Assembly: GCA_002483145.1 (NCBI GenBank)
Contig: DLHJ01000017.1
Coordinates: 1 to 44,729 of the forward strand
Reading direction: 5' to 3'
Source: Cellvibrio sp. UBA7671
Lineage (GTDB): Bacteria; Pseudomonadota; Gammaproteobacteria; Pseudomonadales; Cellvibrionaceae
DNA length: 44,729 nucleotides
In this document: positions 16,294 through 24,826 of the stretch, piece by piece
Position numbering within the stretch: position 1 is the first letter of the stretch
How the letters are laid out: the number at the start of each line of letters is the position of its first letter
Notes under the pieces: generated by a model
What the model was told of the DNA's origin: nothing
Database searches by the model: none
Seen by the model: the letters and a program-made list of their open reading frames with translations, nothing else
Translations under genes and position numbers: made by a program

Positions 16294-16392
16294 TATTTTT
16301 GTATGCGTTTTTAGTTAAACGCATCGACTACTTTTTAACTTTCTGCTTTACGATTGACCGAGTTACAAAACAGTTAGCAAAAGGAGAACATC

Positions 16393-17064
16393 ATGAAATC
16401 GACTTTATTTTATTCGATTGCCATGCCACTGAGTGCATTTGCACTAACTGCTACCATGTCAGTAGCCGCCAACAAAGAGTCAGGTACACCCAACAGCACC
16501 TACACTGAAAAACAATCAGCTGCCGAATTTTGGGCCGAATTTAAACAAGACAGTGAACAAACCTGGCAAGACAGTAAGTCCGCATTCAAAGATGGCTGGA
16601 TTGAAAGCAAGTTGGAGACTGCGTTGATCCTTAATAAACACCTCAACCCGTTCGAAATTGACATTCGAGTGGATGGCGATAGAGCAACGCTGGAAGGAAA
16701 TGTATATTCCGATATTGACAGAGAGCTTGCAGAAAATATTGCACTGGGGATTGAGGGGATTGACTCAGTGACGAACAAAATAAAGGTTATTGAAAAACCC
16801 GCCAAGGTGGCGGAATCCAATCGTCTTAAGGGCCGTAGTTTTGCCCAGTACGTGACCGATGTTTCCACGACTGCGGCGATTAAAACTGAGCTTTTGGCAT
16901 CCAAAAATATTAAGGGCATCGACATCGATGTGGATACACTCAACGACAAAGTGACTTTGTCAGGCAAAGTAAAATCACAGGAAGAGAAAGCGTTGGTACA
17001 GGCTATAGCGGCCAAACATAATGATGTAAAAGGGGTAGTGAATAACTTGCTGGTAAAATCCTGA
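16393..17064 (+). CDS. Periplasmic protein with two BON domains
   Basis: A 223-residue protein with a signal peptide (about 1-26, ending SVAA before NKES), an amphipathic linker (WAEFKQDSEQTWQDSKSAFKDGWIESKLETALIL) and two BON domains. The first contains DIRVDGDRATLEGNVYSDIDRELAENIALGIEGIDSVTNKI; the second contains DIDVDTLNDKVTLSGKVKSQEEKALVQAIA. BON proteins such as OsmY and DolP bind anionic lipids and help the envelope under osmotic stress. AAAGGAG lies just before the ATG. It is divergent from the PerM-like gene and has its own sigma-54-like promoter. Confidence 0.9.
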   Translation: MKSTLFYSIAMPLSAFALTATMSVAANKESGTPNSTYTEKQSAAEFWAEFKQDSEQTWQDSKSAFKDGWIESKLETALILNKHLNPFEIDIRVDGDRATLEGNVYSDIDRELAENIALGIEGIDSVTNKIKVIEKPAKVAESNRLKGRSFAQYVTDVSTTAAIKTELLASKNIKGIDIDVDTLNDKVTLSGKVKSQEEKALVQAIAAKHNDVKGVVNNLLVKS

Positions 17065-17084
17065 TTGCAAAAGCAAATATTCCG

Positions 17085-17101
17085 GGGGCGCCTGTCGCCC
17101 C
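17085..17101 (+). terminator. GC-rich hairpin after the BON gene
   Basis: GGGGCG and CGCCCC form a 6-bp stem with a 5-nt loop, 20 nt after the stop codon. No T-run follows, so termination would be weak or the hairpin may protect the 3' end. Confidence 0.35.
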
Positions 17102-17183
17102 GTATCGACAGTCATATAAAATTAAAAATAACAACAAATACAAAGAGTTACTAAAACAACCTAAAAAAACAATTAAATTAAGG

Positions 17184-17240
17184 AACCATTCAGCACAGAT
17201 TCAGCAGTAATTTAGGCTTTATCACTTCCGCCGAATGGTT
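17184..17240 (+). repeat. Long-range inverted repeat upstream of phoH
   Basis: AACCATTC (17184-17191) and GAATGGTT (17233-17240) are exact complements 41 nt apart, ending 16 nt before the phoH start. In RNA they could form a stem close to the ribosome-binding region. Confidence 0.4.
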
Positions 17241-17255
17241 TAGTCTTAGTTTTCA

Positions 17256-18338
17256 TTGAGTCACAAGAGCTTACCAACCACTTTGAATACCCAGGTTATA
17301 GCCCCCCCGGAAATAGTCACCCAGTCATTGACGCTGGAACCCAGTGATAGTCGTCGCCTTGCCAATCTCTGCGGCCTTCTTGGCCAACATCTGCGCCAGG
17401 TTGAAGAACGCCTGGAGATAGAAATCCGCCATCGCGGTAGCGAATTCGAATTGACCGGCCCTTCCGCCAGGATTCGCGCGGGCGCGGAGCTGCTGCGCAA
17501 TCTCTATCTCACAACCGAACAAAACGAACTCACCCCCGATGAAGTGCATTTAGCACTGCAAACTTCTGGTATTGAACAACTTATGGAACAACTGGATAAC
17601 GCAGAGGCTAAAGCGCTGAGCGGCGCGTCACCTACTACGAACTCGAATAACGATGAGGCCGGCATTACCCTTATCCGCACCAAAAAATGCACCATCAAAC
17701 CTCGCGGTTTGAACCAGCAGCGCTATGTACGTGCCGTGCAAAAACACGATATCAACTTTGGCATAGGCCCAGCCGGTACTGGTAAAACCTATCTCGCCGT
17801 TGCCTGCGCTGTGGAAGCGCTGCTAAAAAATGAGATTGAACGTATTCTGCTGGTACGCCCGGCAGTAGAAGCTGGCGAAAAACTGGGTTTCCTGCCGGGC
17901 GACCTCGCCCAGAAAGTTGACCCCTATTTGCGCCCGCTCTATGACGCCTTGTTTGAAATGCTGGGTTTTGACACCGTTGGCAAACTAATGGAACGTGGGG
18001 TTATCGAGGTTGCGCCGCTGGCCTTTATGCGCGGCCGCACTCTGAACAACTCCTTTGTGATTCTCGATGAAAGCCAAAACACCACTCGCGAACAGATGAA
18101 AATGTTCCTGACCCGTATCGGCTTTGGCACTACGGCTGTCATTACTGGCGACCCAACCCAAATAGACTTGCCACGCGGCATGGCCTCTGGACTGCGCCAC
18201 GCAATTGAAGTGCTGGATAATGTCAATGGCATTAGTTTCACTAACTTCACCTCCAAAGACGTGGTCCGCCATCCGATTGTTCAACGCATCGTCGAAGCCT
18301 ACGAAGCCTTTGAGCAACAACAGCCGAAGCAAGACTAA
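17256..18338 (+). CDS. ybeZ: PhoH-like ATPase (YbeZ)
   Basis: A 360-residue PhoH-family P-loop protein with Walker A GPAGTGKTYLAVACAV, Walker B FVILDESQNTT and the GDPTQIDLPRG motif. An N-terminal domain precedes the ATPase (IRHRGSEFELTGPSARIRAGAELLRNLY). YbeZ works with YbeY in rRNA processing and ribosome quality control. No in-frame ATG exists before the conserved N-terminal domain, so translation must start at TTG, at 17256 or ten codons later at 17286. Neither has a strong Shine-Dalgarno sequence. It heads the phoH-ybeY-corC-lnt operon, here separated from miaB. Confidence 0.93.
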   Translation: MSHKSLPTTLNTQVIAPPEIVTQSLTLEPSDSRRLANLCGLLGQHLRQVEERLEIEIRHRGSEFELTGPSARIRAGAELLRNLYLTTEQNELTPDEVHLALQTSGIEQLMEQLDNAEAKALSGASPTTNSNNDEAGITLIRTKKCTIKPRGLNQQRYVRAVQKHDINFGIGPAGTGKTYLAVACAVEALLKNEIERILLVRPAVEAGEKLGFLPGDLAQKVDPYLRPLYDALFEMLGFDTVGKLMERGVIEVAPLAFMRGRTLNNSFVILDESQNTTREQMKMFLTRIGFGTTAVITGDPTQIDLPRGMASGLRHAIEVLDNVNGISFTNFTSKDVVRHPIVQRIVEAYEAFEQQQPKQD

Positions 18339-18343
18339 GCACT

Positions 18344-18811
18344 ATGGCCTATCAAATCGATATTGAAAGCAACAGCCAAAGCCAGCAAATCCCTGCAGTG
18401 GCTGATCTGGAACGCTGGATTAGTGTCGCCTTGCAAAGCCAAAAGCTTGAAGAGGCAGAGGTCAGTGTTTATATCGTCGATGAGGACGAAAGCCAGGAAT
18501 TAAACGCGCAATATCGGGGGAGAGATTATCCAACGAACGTGCTCTCCTTCCCCGCTGACATTGCGGAGGAAGTTGGAGTGCCACTACTCGGTGATCTGGT
18601 AGTCTGCGCCCCGGTAGTGGAGCGCGAAGCGCAAGAGCAAGGCAAAACACTGCAGGCACATTGGGCGCACATGCTGATCCATGGAACCCTGCATTTAGTC
18701 GGTTTTGACCACATTGATGACGATGAGGCCGAAGCAATGGAAACCCTGGAAACCCTAATCTTGACCAGTTTAGGGTATCCTGCCCCCTATCAAGAAATCA
18801 CTGAAGAATAA
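18344..18811 (+). CDS. ybeY: Endoribonuclease / rRNA maturation factor YbeY
   Basis: A 155-residue metalloprotein of the UPF0054 family needed for 16S rRNA 3'-end maturation. The zinc-binding motif HGTLHLVGFDH is intact (three His), and the conserved RGRDYPTNVLSFP segment is present. It starts 5 nt after the phoH stop codon and ends about 20 nt before corC, so the three are one transcript. Confidence 0.97.
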   Translation: MAYQIDIESNSQSQQIPAVADLERWISVALQSQKLEEAEVSVYIVDEDESQELNAQYRGRDYPTNVLSFPADIAEEVGVPLLGDLVVCAPVVEREAQEQGKTLQAHWAHMLIHGTLHLVGFDHIDDDEAEAMETLETLILTSLGYPAPYQEITEE

Positions 18812-18832
18812 AAGACCTTGGGAACTTATATC

Positions 18833-19708
18833 ATGTCGGACGACCATCCGAGTAGCACCACTACCGAAAAACACGAGCGCCACGAAAAGCATGAGAAATC
18901 GTGGCTGGATAAACTGCTCCATGCATTCAGTGCGGAACCAAAATCCCGCGATGAACTACTGGAAATTATTAAAGATGCCGCCGACAACCAATTGTTGGAT
19001 CAGGAAGCCTTAAGCATTATCGAGGGCGCGTTGGATGTCTCATCACTGCAAGCGCGCGAAATCATGGTGCCGCGCTCACATATAGTAGCGATCCGCATTG
19101 AAGATTCACCACAAGAATATTTACCGCAACTAATTGAATCCGGCCACTCGCGTTTCCCCGTAATCGGCGAAAATATTGATGACGTAAAAGGCATTTTGTT
19201 GGCAAAAGATTTATTGCCGCTCGCGCTAAAAGGCACAGACAATTTTAATCTGGAAACCATTTTACGTCCCGCCACTATTATTCCGGAAAGCAAACGCGTC
19301 AATGTGTTACTGCGCGAATTCCGCGAAAACCGCTACCACATGGCATTGGTTATGGACGAGTATGGTGGCATTACTGGCTTGCTTACCATTGAAGATATCC
19401 TCGAAGAAATCGTCGGCGAAATTGAAGACGAAACAGACGAGCAGGAAGAAGCAACTGATTTTATCAAGCGCGTGAGCGAGAATGATTACATCATTAAGGC
19501 CCTAACGCCTATCGAAGACTTCAATGAGTTTTTTGGAAAGGAGTTCAGCGACGAAGATTTTGACACCATCGGTGGCATACTCATGCAAGAATTCGGTCAC
19601 TTGCCCAAGCGCAATGAAGTTGTGCAAATGGACAACATGCAGTTCCGCGTGCTTTACGCCGATAACCGCCAAATTCATTTACTGCGCCTGACGATATTAA
19701 GTGATTAA
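18833..19708 (+). CDS. corC: CorC/HlyC-type CBS-pair protein
   Basis: A 291-residue cytoplasmic protein with two CBS domains (EIMVPRSHIVAIRIEDSPQEYLPQLIESGHSRFPVIGENIDDVKGI and RFRENRYHMALVMDEYGGITGLLTIEDILEEIVGEI) and a C-terminal CorC_HlyC domain (DDFDTIGG-like EDFDTIGGILMQEFGHLPKRNE). It is linked to magnesium and cobalt handling. It lacks the membrane DUF21 domain, as does E. coli CorC/YbeX. The N-terminus is His/Glu/Lys-rich. I chose the ATG at 18833 over a TTG at 18818. Confidence 0.93.
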   Translation: MSDDHPSSTTTEKHERHEKHEKSWLDKLLHAFSAEPKSRDELLEIIKDAADNQLLDQEALSIIEGALDVSSLQAREIMVPRSHIVAIRIEDSPQEYLPQLIESGHSRFPVIGENIDDVKGILLAKDLLPLALKGTDNFNLETILRPATIIPESKRVNVLLREFRENRYHMALVMDEYGGITGLLTIEDILEEIVGEIEDETDEQEEATDFIKRVSENDYIIKALTPIEDFNEFFGKEFSDEDFDTIGGILMQEFGHLPKRNEVVQMDNMQFRVLYADNRQIHLLRLTILSD

Positions 19709-19732
19709 TTTGCAGCGAATATAATTGATAAC

Positions 19733-19758
19733 AATCCCGCCACACGGCGGGATTTTTT
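19733..19758 (+). terminator. Rho-independent terminator between corC and lnt
   Basis: AATCCCGCC and GGCGGGATT form a perfect 9-bp stem with a 4-nt loop followed by a T-run. It lies only about 28 nt before the lnt start, so lnt may be expressed at lower levels by read-through or from an internal promoter. Confidence 0.88.
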
Positions 19759-19785
19759 TAACCGGACACATAAAAGACAACACCT

Positions 19786-21339
19786 ATGCCCGATAAAATC
19801 CTGAATTTATCACAGCCTGTGGCGCTATTCATTGCCCTACTCAGCGGTGCATTAATCACCTTGAGTTTTGCGCCTTTTACGCTCTGGCCGATTGCGCTTA
19901 TCAGCCTGGCTGCCTTTTCATTATTGTTAAAAGAACAATCGCTCAAAACTATTCTCTGGCGCTGCTTTGCATTCGGAGTGGGGTTTTACGGTGCAGGAAT
20001 TCACTGGATTTATGTGAGCATTCATAACTTTGGTGGAGCTTCGCCACTATTCGCTGGTTTTCTTGTTTTTATCTTTGCCTGTTTTATGGCGACCATTTTT
20101 ATCCTGCCCTTTTATATTTTCGGTCGCTGGTTTAATCATCACTCGCTTGGATTAATAATTGCCCTGCCCGCCTGCTGGCTGCTGGGTGAATGGATGCGCA
20201 CCTGGTTGCTAACCGGTTTTCCATGGTTATTTTTAGGCTATGCCCATCTAAATACACCACTTGCCGGATGGGCACCAGTCACCGGCGTGATGGGTATGAG
20301 TTTTATTGTGGTACTGACTGCTACAGTATTTGCGGAATGGATATGGAAAATAAAAGCTGAGCCTGCAAAAAAAATCTCATTACTTATTGCTAGCACCTGT
20401 TGTGCTGCATTCTGGATCGCGGGAATGACTTTAAAAAACATTACCTGGGCAGAAGCTGATCCAACTCCCATAAAAATCGGTATGGTACAACCCAATGTCG
20501 ACCAAAGCACCAAACTCAGCTTTAATCAGGACACCACTATCACCGCACTCAATCAGTTACGCGATCTTAGTACTGACTTGTGGACGAATGATTGGGTAAT
20601 TTGGCCCGAAGCTGCGATTCCAACATCACTAACTTATCAGGACGCACTACCGTTTTTGGAAGAGATGAACACCACGGCCGCCGAACACGACACTGCACTT
20701 TTTACCGGCGTCATATATGAAGACCGCGATAAGCAAAAATATTACAACTCAATTGCAGGACTCGGCCAAGGGTATGGTTTTTATCACAAACGTCGTCTGG
20801 TTCCATTTGGTGAATATGTACCATTGGAAGAGCAACTACGTGGCCTGATTGAATTCTTTAATTTGCCGACCTCGTTTATCCATTTGGGACCACAAGACCA
20901 GCACGGTTTAATCGCAAAAGGTGTGCGCATTACACCGGCAATTTGCTACGAGATTGTCTACCCCGATTTAATCGCCCGAGCAGCCAAAGAGACGCAGGTA
21001 CTATTGAGCGTCAACAATCTCGGCTGGTTTCTCGATTCAATCCAGTCAAAACAATTTATGCAAATGGCGCAAATGCGCGCTCTTGAAACTGGCCGCTATC
21101 TGGTTTACAGCACTAATAATGGCCCCAGTGCGATCATCGATAACCACGGTAAAATCCTCAGCCGCAGCAATTCATTCCAGGCACAAACCTTCACAGGTGT
21201 GATTTATGCCGTAAAAGACTGGACCCCCTTTATGATGTACGGCAGCGGTCCATTGGTAATATTCGCGACATTGCTATTGTTATGCATAAGCTTGCCACAG
21301 TTGCTTAAGCGCGACCCTTTGCCCGAAGAAGCACAATAA
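19786..21339 (+). CDS. lnt: Apolipoprotein N-acyltransferase
   Basis: A 517-residue inner-membrane enzyme that adds the third acyl chain to lipoproteins. About six N-terminal helices precede a carbon-nitrogen-hydrolase domain (about 225-480). That domain has the catalytic triad motifs WPEAAIP (Glu), YHKRRLVPFGEYVP (Lys) and ITPAICYEIVYPD (Cys), and ends with a last membrane helix. Length is as expected. It closes the conserved phoH-ybeY-corC-lnt group, although a terminator separates it from corC. Confidence 0.96.
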   Translation: MPDKILNLSQPVALFIALLSGALITLSFAPFTLWPIALISLAAFSLLLKEQSLKTILWRCFAFGVGFYGAGIHWIYVSIHNFGGASPLFAGFLVFIFACFMATIFILPFYIFGRWFNHHSLGLIIALPACWLLGEWMRTWLLTGFPWLFLGYAHLNTPLAGWAPVTGVMGMSFIVVLTATVFAEWIWKIKAEPAKKISLLIASTCCAAFWIAGMTLKNITWAEADPTPIKIGMVQPNVDQSTKLSFNQDTTITALNQLRDLSTDLWTNDWVIWPEAAIPTSLTYQDALPFLEEMNTTAAEHDTALFTGVIYEDRDKQKYYNSIAGLGQGYGFYHKRRLVPFGEYVPLEEQLRGLIEFFNLPTSFIHLGPQDQHGLIAKGVRITPAICYEIVYPDLIARAAKETQVLLSVNNLGWFLDSIQSKQFMQMAQMRALETGRYLVYSTNNGPSAIIDNHGKILSRSNSFQAQTFTGVIYAVKDWTPFMMYGSGPLVIFATLLLLCISLPQLLKRDPLPEEAQ

Positions 21340-21347
21340 GTATTTCG

Positions 21348-21360
21348 AATGTAATAGCAA
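21348..21360 (+). promoter_or_regulatory. Putative Ada box upstream of ada-alkA
   Basis: AAT-GTAATA-GCAA fits the AAT-N6-GCAA recognition pattern described for methylated Ada in E. coli. It lies about 67 nt before the ada ATG, where an upstream activator site would be expected. The pattern is short and could occur by chance. Confidence 0.4.
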
Positions 21361-21426
21361 TATTTGGGGTGTCTTGCAGCGGTTTTATCGCTAGAGTAAA
21401 GCTAACGTCATCACCTCAGTATTGCT

Positions 21427-22392
21427 ATGAGCGCCACAACTACCAACACATTTGCTGATCCACGCTGGCCTCTATTAGGCGACGTCGGCGCTGATGGCCA
21501 ATTTATGTATGCCGTTATTACCACTGGCGTTTACTGCCGCCCTGGCTGCCCTTCGCGTCGCCCCAATCCTGACAATGTGCGCTTCTTTGACAATCACACC
21601 CAGGCAGAAGCAGCCGGCTTTCGCGCATGCAAACGCTGCCATCCACAACACTTGGGCAGCGATGCATTGCAAACACAGCGCATCACTAATCTATGCCGGT
21701 TTATTGAATCTGCAGCACAAGAACCCAGCCTTGCTAACCTTGCAGAATATGCCGGCATTAGCAGTTATCACTTGCAGCGCTTATTTAAAGCTGCGACTGG
21801 CCTAACACCCAAGGCGTACGCCAAAGCCCATCGCCACCAACAAGAAACTCAACGCAACTTACTTATTCCCAGGAAGCAATCCGCAATGACTCTTTATTTT
21901 GCTCTGGAGACATGTTCACTCGGCGCTGTTCTAATCGCACAAAGCGAAAAAGGTATCTGTGCAATTCTATTAGGTGATGATCCACAACTTTTACATGCCG
22001 ATTTACAGCGTCGCTTTCCCACTGCTGAACTTATCCCAGGGGATTCAACATTTCTAAAAACTGTTATTCAAGTCATTCGCGCGATAGAACAACCACAACT
22101 GAAAATTGATTTACCGCTGGATATTCGCGGTACTGTATTTCAACAAAAAGTTTGGCAATCACTACAAAAAATTCCTGCCGGTGAAACACGCAGCTATACA
22201 GAAATAGCCGAGGAGATAGGATCTCCCAACGCCGTGCGTGCCGTAGCAGGCGCTTGTGCAGCCAATGCTATAGCCATCATTATTCCCTGTCACCGAGTAG
22301 TGCGCAGCGACGGCAATCTGTCGGGGTATCGCTGGGGTGTCGAGCGAAAACAAAAATTATTGCAGCAGGAAGCAGAAGAGGGGAAATCATAA
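21427..22392 (+). CDS. ada: Bifunctional Ada: transcription activator and O6-alkylguanine-DNA alkyltransferase
   Basis: A 321-residue three-part protein. The N-terminal zinc domain repairs methylphosphotriesters and has four Cys (37, 41, 68, 71 in VYCRPGCPSRRP and ACKRCHP). An AraC-type HTH follows (LANLAEYAGISSYHLQRLFKAATGLTPKAY). The C-terminal alkyltransferase has the acceptor Cys at about 288 in IPCHRVV. It is slightly shorter than E. coli Ada, but all key residues are present. It repairs alkylated DNA and, when methylated, activates its own operon. alkA starts 4 nt after its stop. Confidence 0.95.
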   Translation: MSATTTNTFADPRWPLLGDVGADGQFMYAVITTGVYCRPGCPSRRPNPDNVRFFDNHTQAEAAGFRACKRCHPQHLGSDALQTQRITNLCRFIESAAQEPSLANLAEYAGISSYHLQRLFKAATGLTPKAYAKAHRHQQETQRNLLIPRKQSAMTLYFALETCSLGAVLIAQSEKGICAILLGDDPQLLHADLQRRFPTAELIPGDSTFLKTVIQVIRAIEQPQLKIDLPLDIRGTVFQQKVWQSLQKIPAGETRSYTEIAEEIGSPNAVRAVAGACAANAIAIIIPCHRVVRSDGNLSGYRWGVERKQKLLQQEAEEGKS

Positions 22393-22396
22393 ATCC

Positions 22397-23329
22397 ATGC
22401 CGACCATCATCGAGACCTGCATTGCGTTACCACACAACTTTCGCCTTACAGACTTTTTAGCATTCCATCAGCGCGATGCGCAAATGCTTGCTGAAGTAGT
22501 CAATGAACAGCAATTAAAAAAAGGGATTGTGTGGCAAGCTATGCCCGCCTGCATCACATTCAGGTTTGTTAAAAAACACGTGGAGGTACAGCTCCATCTA
22601 GATTCTGGTCGAAAAAAAATGGATGCCGAAAAAACTCAAGCTCGTTTACACCAACATGCCCAACATATGCTCGGCCTGAACCAAACGATTAGCGATTTTG
22701 AAAATTATGCCGCAGACCATCCACAGGTCAAACATTTGATTGACCGACAATCCGGCTTGCGTGTTCCGCAAGCAGCGACGACTTTTGAGGCATTGACCTG
22801 GGCAATTATTGGGCAACAAATTAGCGTTAACGCTGCGGTATCTGTCCGCCGAAAATTCATCCAGCAAACAGGTGTGCGACATTCATCAGGCATTTGGTGC
22901 TACCCGAGCGCAACACAAATTGCTGCACTCTTAGAGGACGATTTGCGCTCGCTAGGATTTTCGCACAGCAAAGCACGAACAGTCATAGAATTAAGCAAGA
23001 ATATCCATAACGGCGATTTGCCACTCGAGGATTGGCTTAACGATTGTTTGCAAGGAAAACCACTCGCTGCACAACTTATTTACGATGCCCTAATTAAGGT
23101 ACCCGGTATAGGTCCCTGGACAGCCAATTACGCCTTGCTACGTGGTTTTGGGTGGTCGGACGGCTCGCTTCATGGCGATGTAGCCGTGAGACGCAATCTG
23201 CAGCTTTTGCTAAATACTGCAGAAAAGCCCGATGAAAAAACAACACAATCATGGCTAGCCACGTTTTCACCTTGGCGCGCCCTGATTGCAGCACATTTAT
23301 GGAAGATGCAAAAAGTAGAAGGGTTTTGA
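22397..23329 (+). CDS. alkA: DNA-3-methyladenine glycosylase II
   Basis: From the ATG at 22397 the product is 310 residues. The helix-hairpin-helix KVPGIGPWTANYALLRGFG and the following Asp in LHGDVAVRR (about residue 261, aligned with the catalytic Asp of AlkA) identify a base-excision glycosylase for alkylated purines. The block TFEALTWAIIGQQISVNAAVSVRRKF is also typical. It starts 4 nt after ada, so the two form an adaptive-response operon. The longer frame back to 22337 would overlap ada and is unlikely. Confidence 0.94.
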   Translation: MPTIIETCIALPHNFRLTDFLAFHQRDAQMLAEVVNEQQLKKGIVWQAMPACITFRFVKKHVEVQLHLDSGRKKMDAEKTQARLHQHAQHMLGLNQTISDFENYAADHPQVKHLIDRQSGLRVPQAATTFEALTWAIIGQQISVNAAVSVRRKFIQQTGVRHSSGIWCYPSATQIAALLEDDLRSLGFSHSKARTVIELSKNIHNGDLPLEDWLNDCLQGKPLAAQLIYDALIKVPGIGPWTANYALLRGFGWSDGSLHGDVAVRRNLQLLLNTAEKPDEKTTQSWLATFSPWRALIAAHLWKMQKVEGF

Positions 23330-23440
23330 AATACTATTAAATAATTAACTTAAGACGAATTAATAAAAAATGCATGCTACAAGGGGAACGCAAAAAATGT
23401 TATCCGTCAGAAAACTCTTTCTTTACTCAGGAACAAATCT

Positions 23441-23797
23441 ATGTTCATGACAACTCAAATCCTGATATTGTTAATCGCGCTTCTGCACATTTATATATTA
23501 ATATTGGAAATGTTCTTGTGGGAAAAGCCCGCAGGCCTGCGCGCATTCCGCAACACCCCGGAAAAAGCGGCAATTACCAAAGTATTGGCGGCTAACCAAG
23601 GTTTATATAACGGATTTTTAGCGGCAGGTTTGCTCTGGGGGCTATGGTTGGGTGAAGCAGGCACATCGATTAAGGTGTTCTTTTTAGTGTGCATCGCAAT
23701 TGCTGGTATCTATGGTGCAGCGACTGCCGCGCGCAAGATTCTATATATTCAAACGATTCCGGCATTGATAGGTTTAGGATTGTTATTGTTTGCATGA
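23441..23797 (+). CDS. DUF1304 family membrane protein
   Basis: A 118-residue protein with four hydrophobic helices. The conserved DUF1304 features are visible: an N-terminal helix ending LEMFLWEKPAGLRAFR, then LAANQGLYNGFLAAGLLWGL and ATAARKILYIQTIPALIGL. AGGA lies 8 nt before the ATG. It follows alkA by about 110 nt and is probably a separate unit. Function unknown. Confidence 0.9.
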   Translation: MFMTTQILILLIALLHIYILILEMFLWEKPAGLRAFRNTPEKAAITKVLAANQGLYNGFLAAGLLWGLWLGEAGTSIKVFFLVCIAIAGIYGAATAARKILYIQTIPALIGLGLLLFA

Positions 23798-23864
23798 TGC
23801 AATAGGGATACCCTGCTTAAGCCTCTTAATAAAAATCAGGCATTATAACCTTGGGATAACCCGT

Positions 23865-24794
23865 ATGATTTTGCTCTCGCCTATCAAAACACTAACGCTT
23901 TCCCTCCCATCGCATAAAGACCGTCACCCACACTTGAGTGCTGCGAGCGGTTTGGTGCAGGTTGGCAACTGGCTGTATGTAGTCGCCGATGATGAAAACC
24001 ATTTGGGATTATTTGCGCGCGATGGCGATTGCCACGGAGAGCTAATTCCACTCTTCTCCGGCGATTTACCCCTGGAACTTGAAGAGCGCAAAACCGCCAA
24101 GCCTGACCTGGAAGTATTGACCCTGATTCCCGTCTCAAAAAAATACCCGAATGGCGCACTACTGGCGCTGGGTTCCGGCTCCAAAGAGGCGCGCCACAAA
24201 GGCGCTATTATTTCATTTAATGACCAAGGCGAATTAGGCGATGCAGAAATTATTGATCTCGCATTGCTTTATCACGAATTAAAGGAAGAGATAGGTAAAA
24301 TTAATATCGAAGGTGCAGTCATTATCGATAAAGATATTATTTTGTTCCAGCGTGGCAACAAGAAAAATAAACTCAATGCAACCATTCGCTTTTCGCTTAA
24401 ACAATTTTATCAATACACACTTACGAAGGATAAAAAGTCCAAACATAAACTCAATGCGATTATTAGGCCCTACGACCTAGGAGAGATAGCGGGGGTTCCA
24501 CTTTGTTTTACCGATGCAACCACTTTGCCCGACGGCACCATTATTTTCACTGCTGCCGCAGAAAACACCTCTGATGCTTACCTGGATGGCCAATGCATGG
24601 GTTCTATCATTGGTGTTATCAACAGCCAAAGCGATTTGCACAGCATTATCGCCATCGATAAAATAATCAAGGCAGAAGGTGTGGAGGCACAGCTGGTCAA
24701 TAATAAAATCCACCTGCTGTTAGTCACCGATGCCGATGATGCAACCCTACCGGCACAAGTCTACGCCGCCGAGCTCAGCGGGTACCCATTTTAA
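23865..24794 (+). CDS. DUF6929-like beta-propeller protein
   Basis: A 309-residue protein without signal peptide or membrane segment. Motifs such as SGLVQVGNWLYVVADDENHLGLF, LLALGSGSKEARHKGAIISF, NIEGAVIIDKDIILFQRGNKKNKLNATI and LCFTDATTLPDGTIIFTAAAENTSDAYLDG recur at even spacing like blades of a beta-propeller, matching what I know of the DUF6929 family. It may bind or hydrolyse a small ligand, but the function is unknown. The ATG at 23865 is chosen because upstream in-frame sequence overlaps the previous gene and is not conserved-looking. The TMEM220-like gene follows 32 nt downstream. Confidence 0.7.
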   Translation: MILLSPIKTLTLSLPSHKDRHPHLSAASGLVQVGNWLYVVADDENHLGLFARDGDCHGELIPLFSGDLPLELEERKTAKPDLEVLTLIPVSKKYPNGALLALGSGSKEARHKGAIISFNDQGELGDAEIIDLALLYHELKEEIGKINIEGAVIIDKDIILFQRGNKKNKLNATIRFSLKQFYQYTLTKDKKSKHKLNAIIRPYDLGEIAGVPLCFTDATTLPDGTIIFTAAAENTSDAYLDGQCMGSIIGVINSQSDLHSIIAIDKIIKAEGVEAQLVNNKIHLLLVTDADDATLPAQVYAAELSGYPF

Positions 24795-24826
24795 AAACCC
24801 AGTATTGAACAGGTAGACCAATTTCC

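Larger units (their letters stand above)
16042..16392. other. AT-rich divergent control region between the PerM-like and BON genes
   Basis: This 351-nt intergenic region holds a sigma-54-like promoter for each flanking gene and a shared AT-rich dyad between them. Near 16190-16212 it is almost pure A+T and may bend. The layout fits one enhancer site activating two divergent sigma-54 promoters. Confidence 0.5.
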
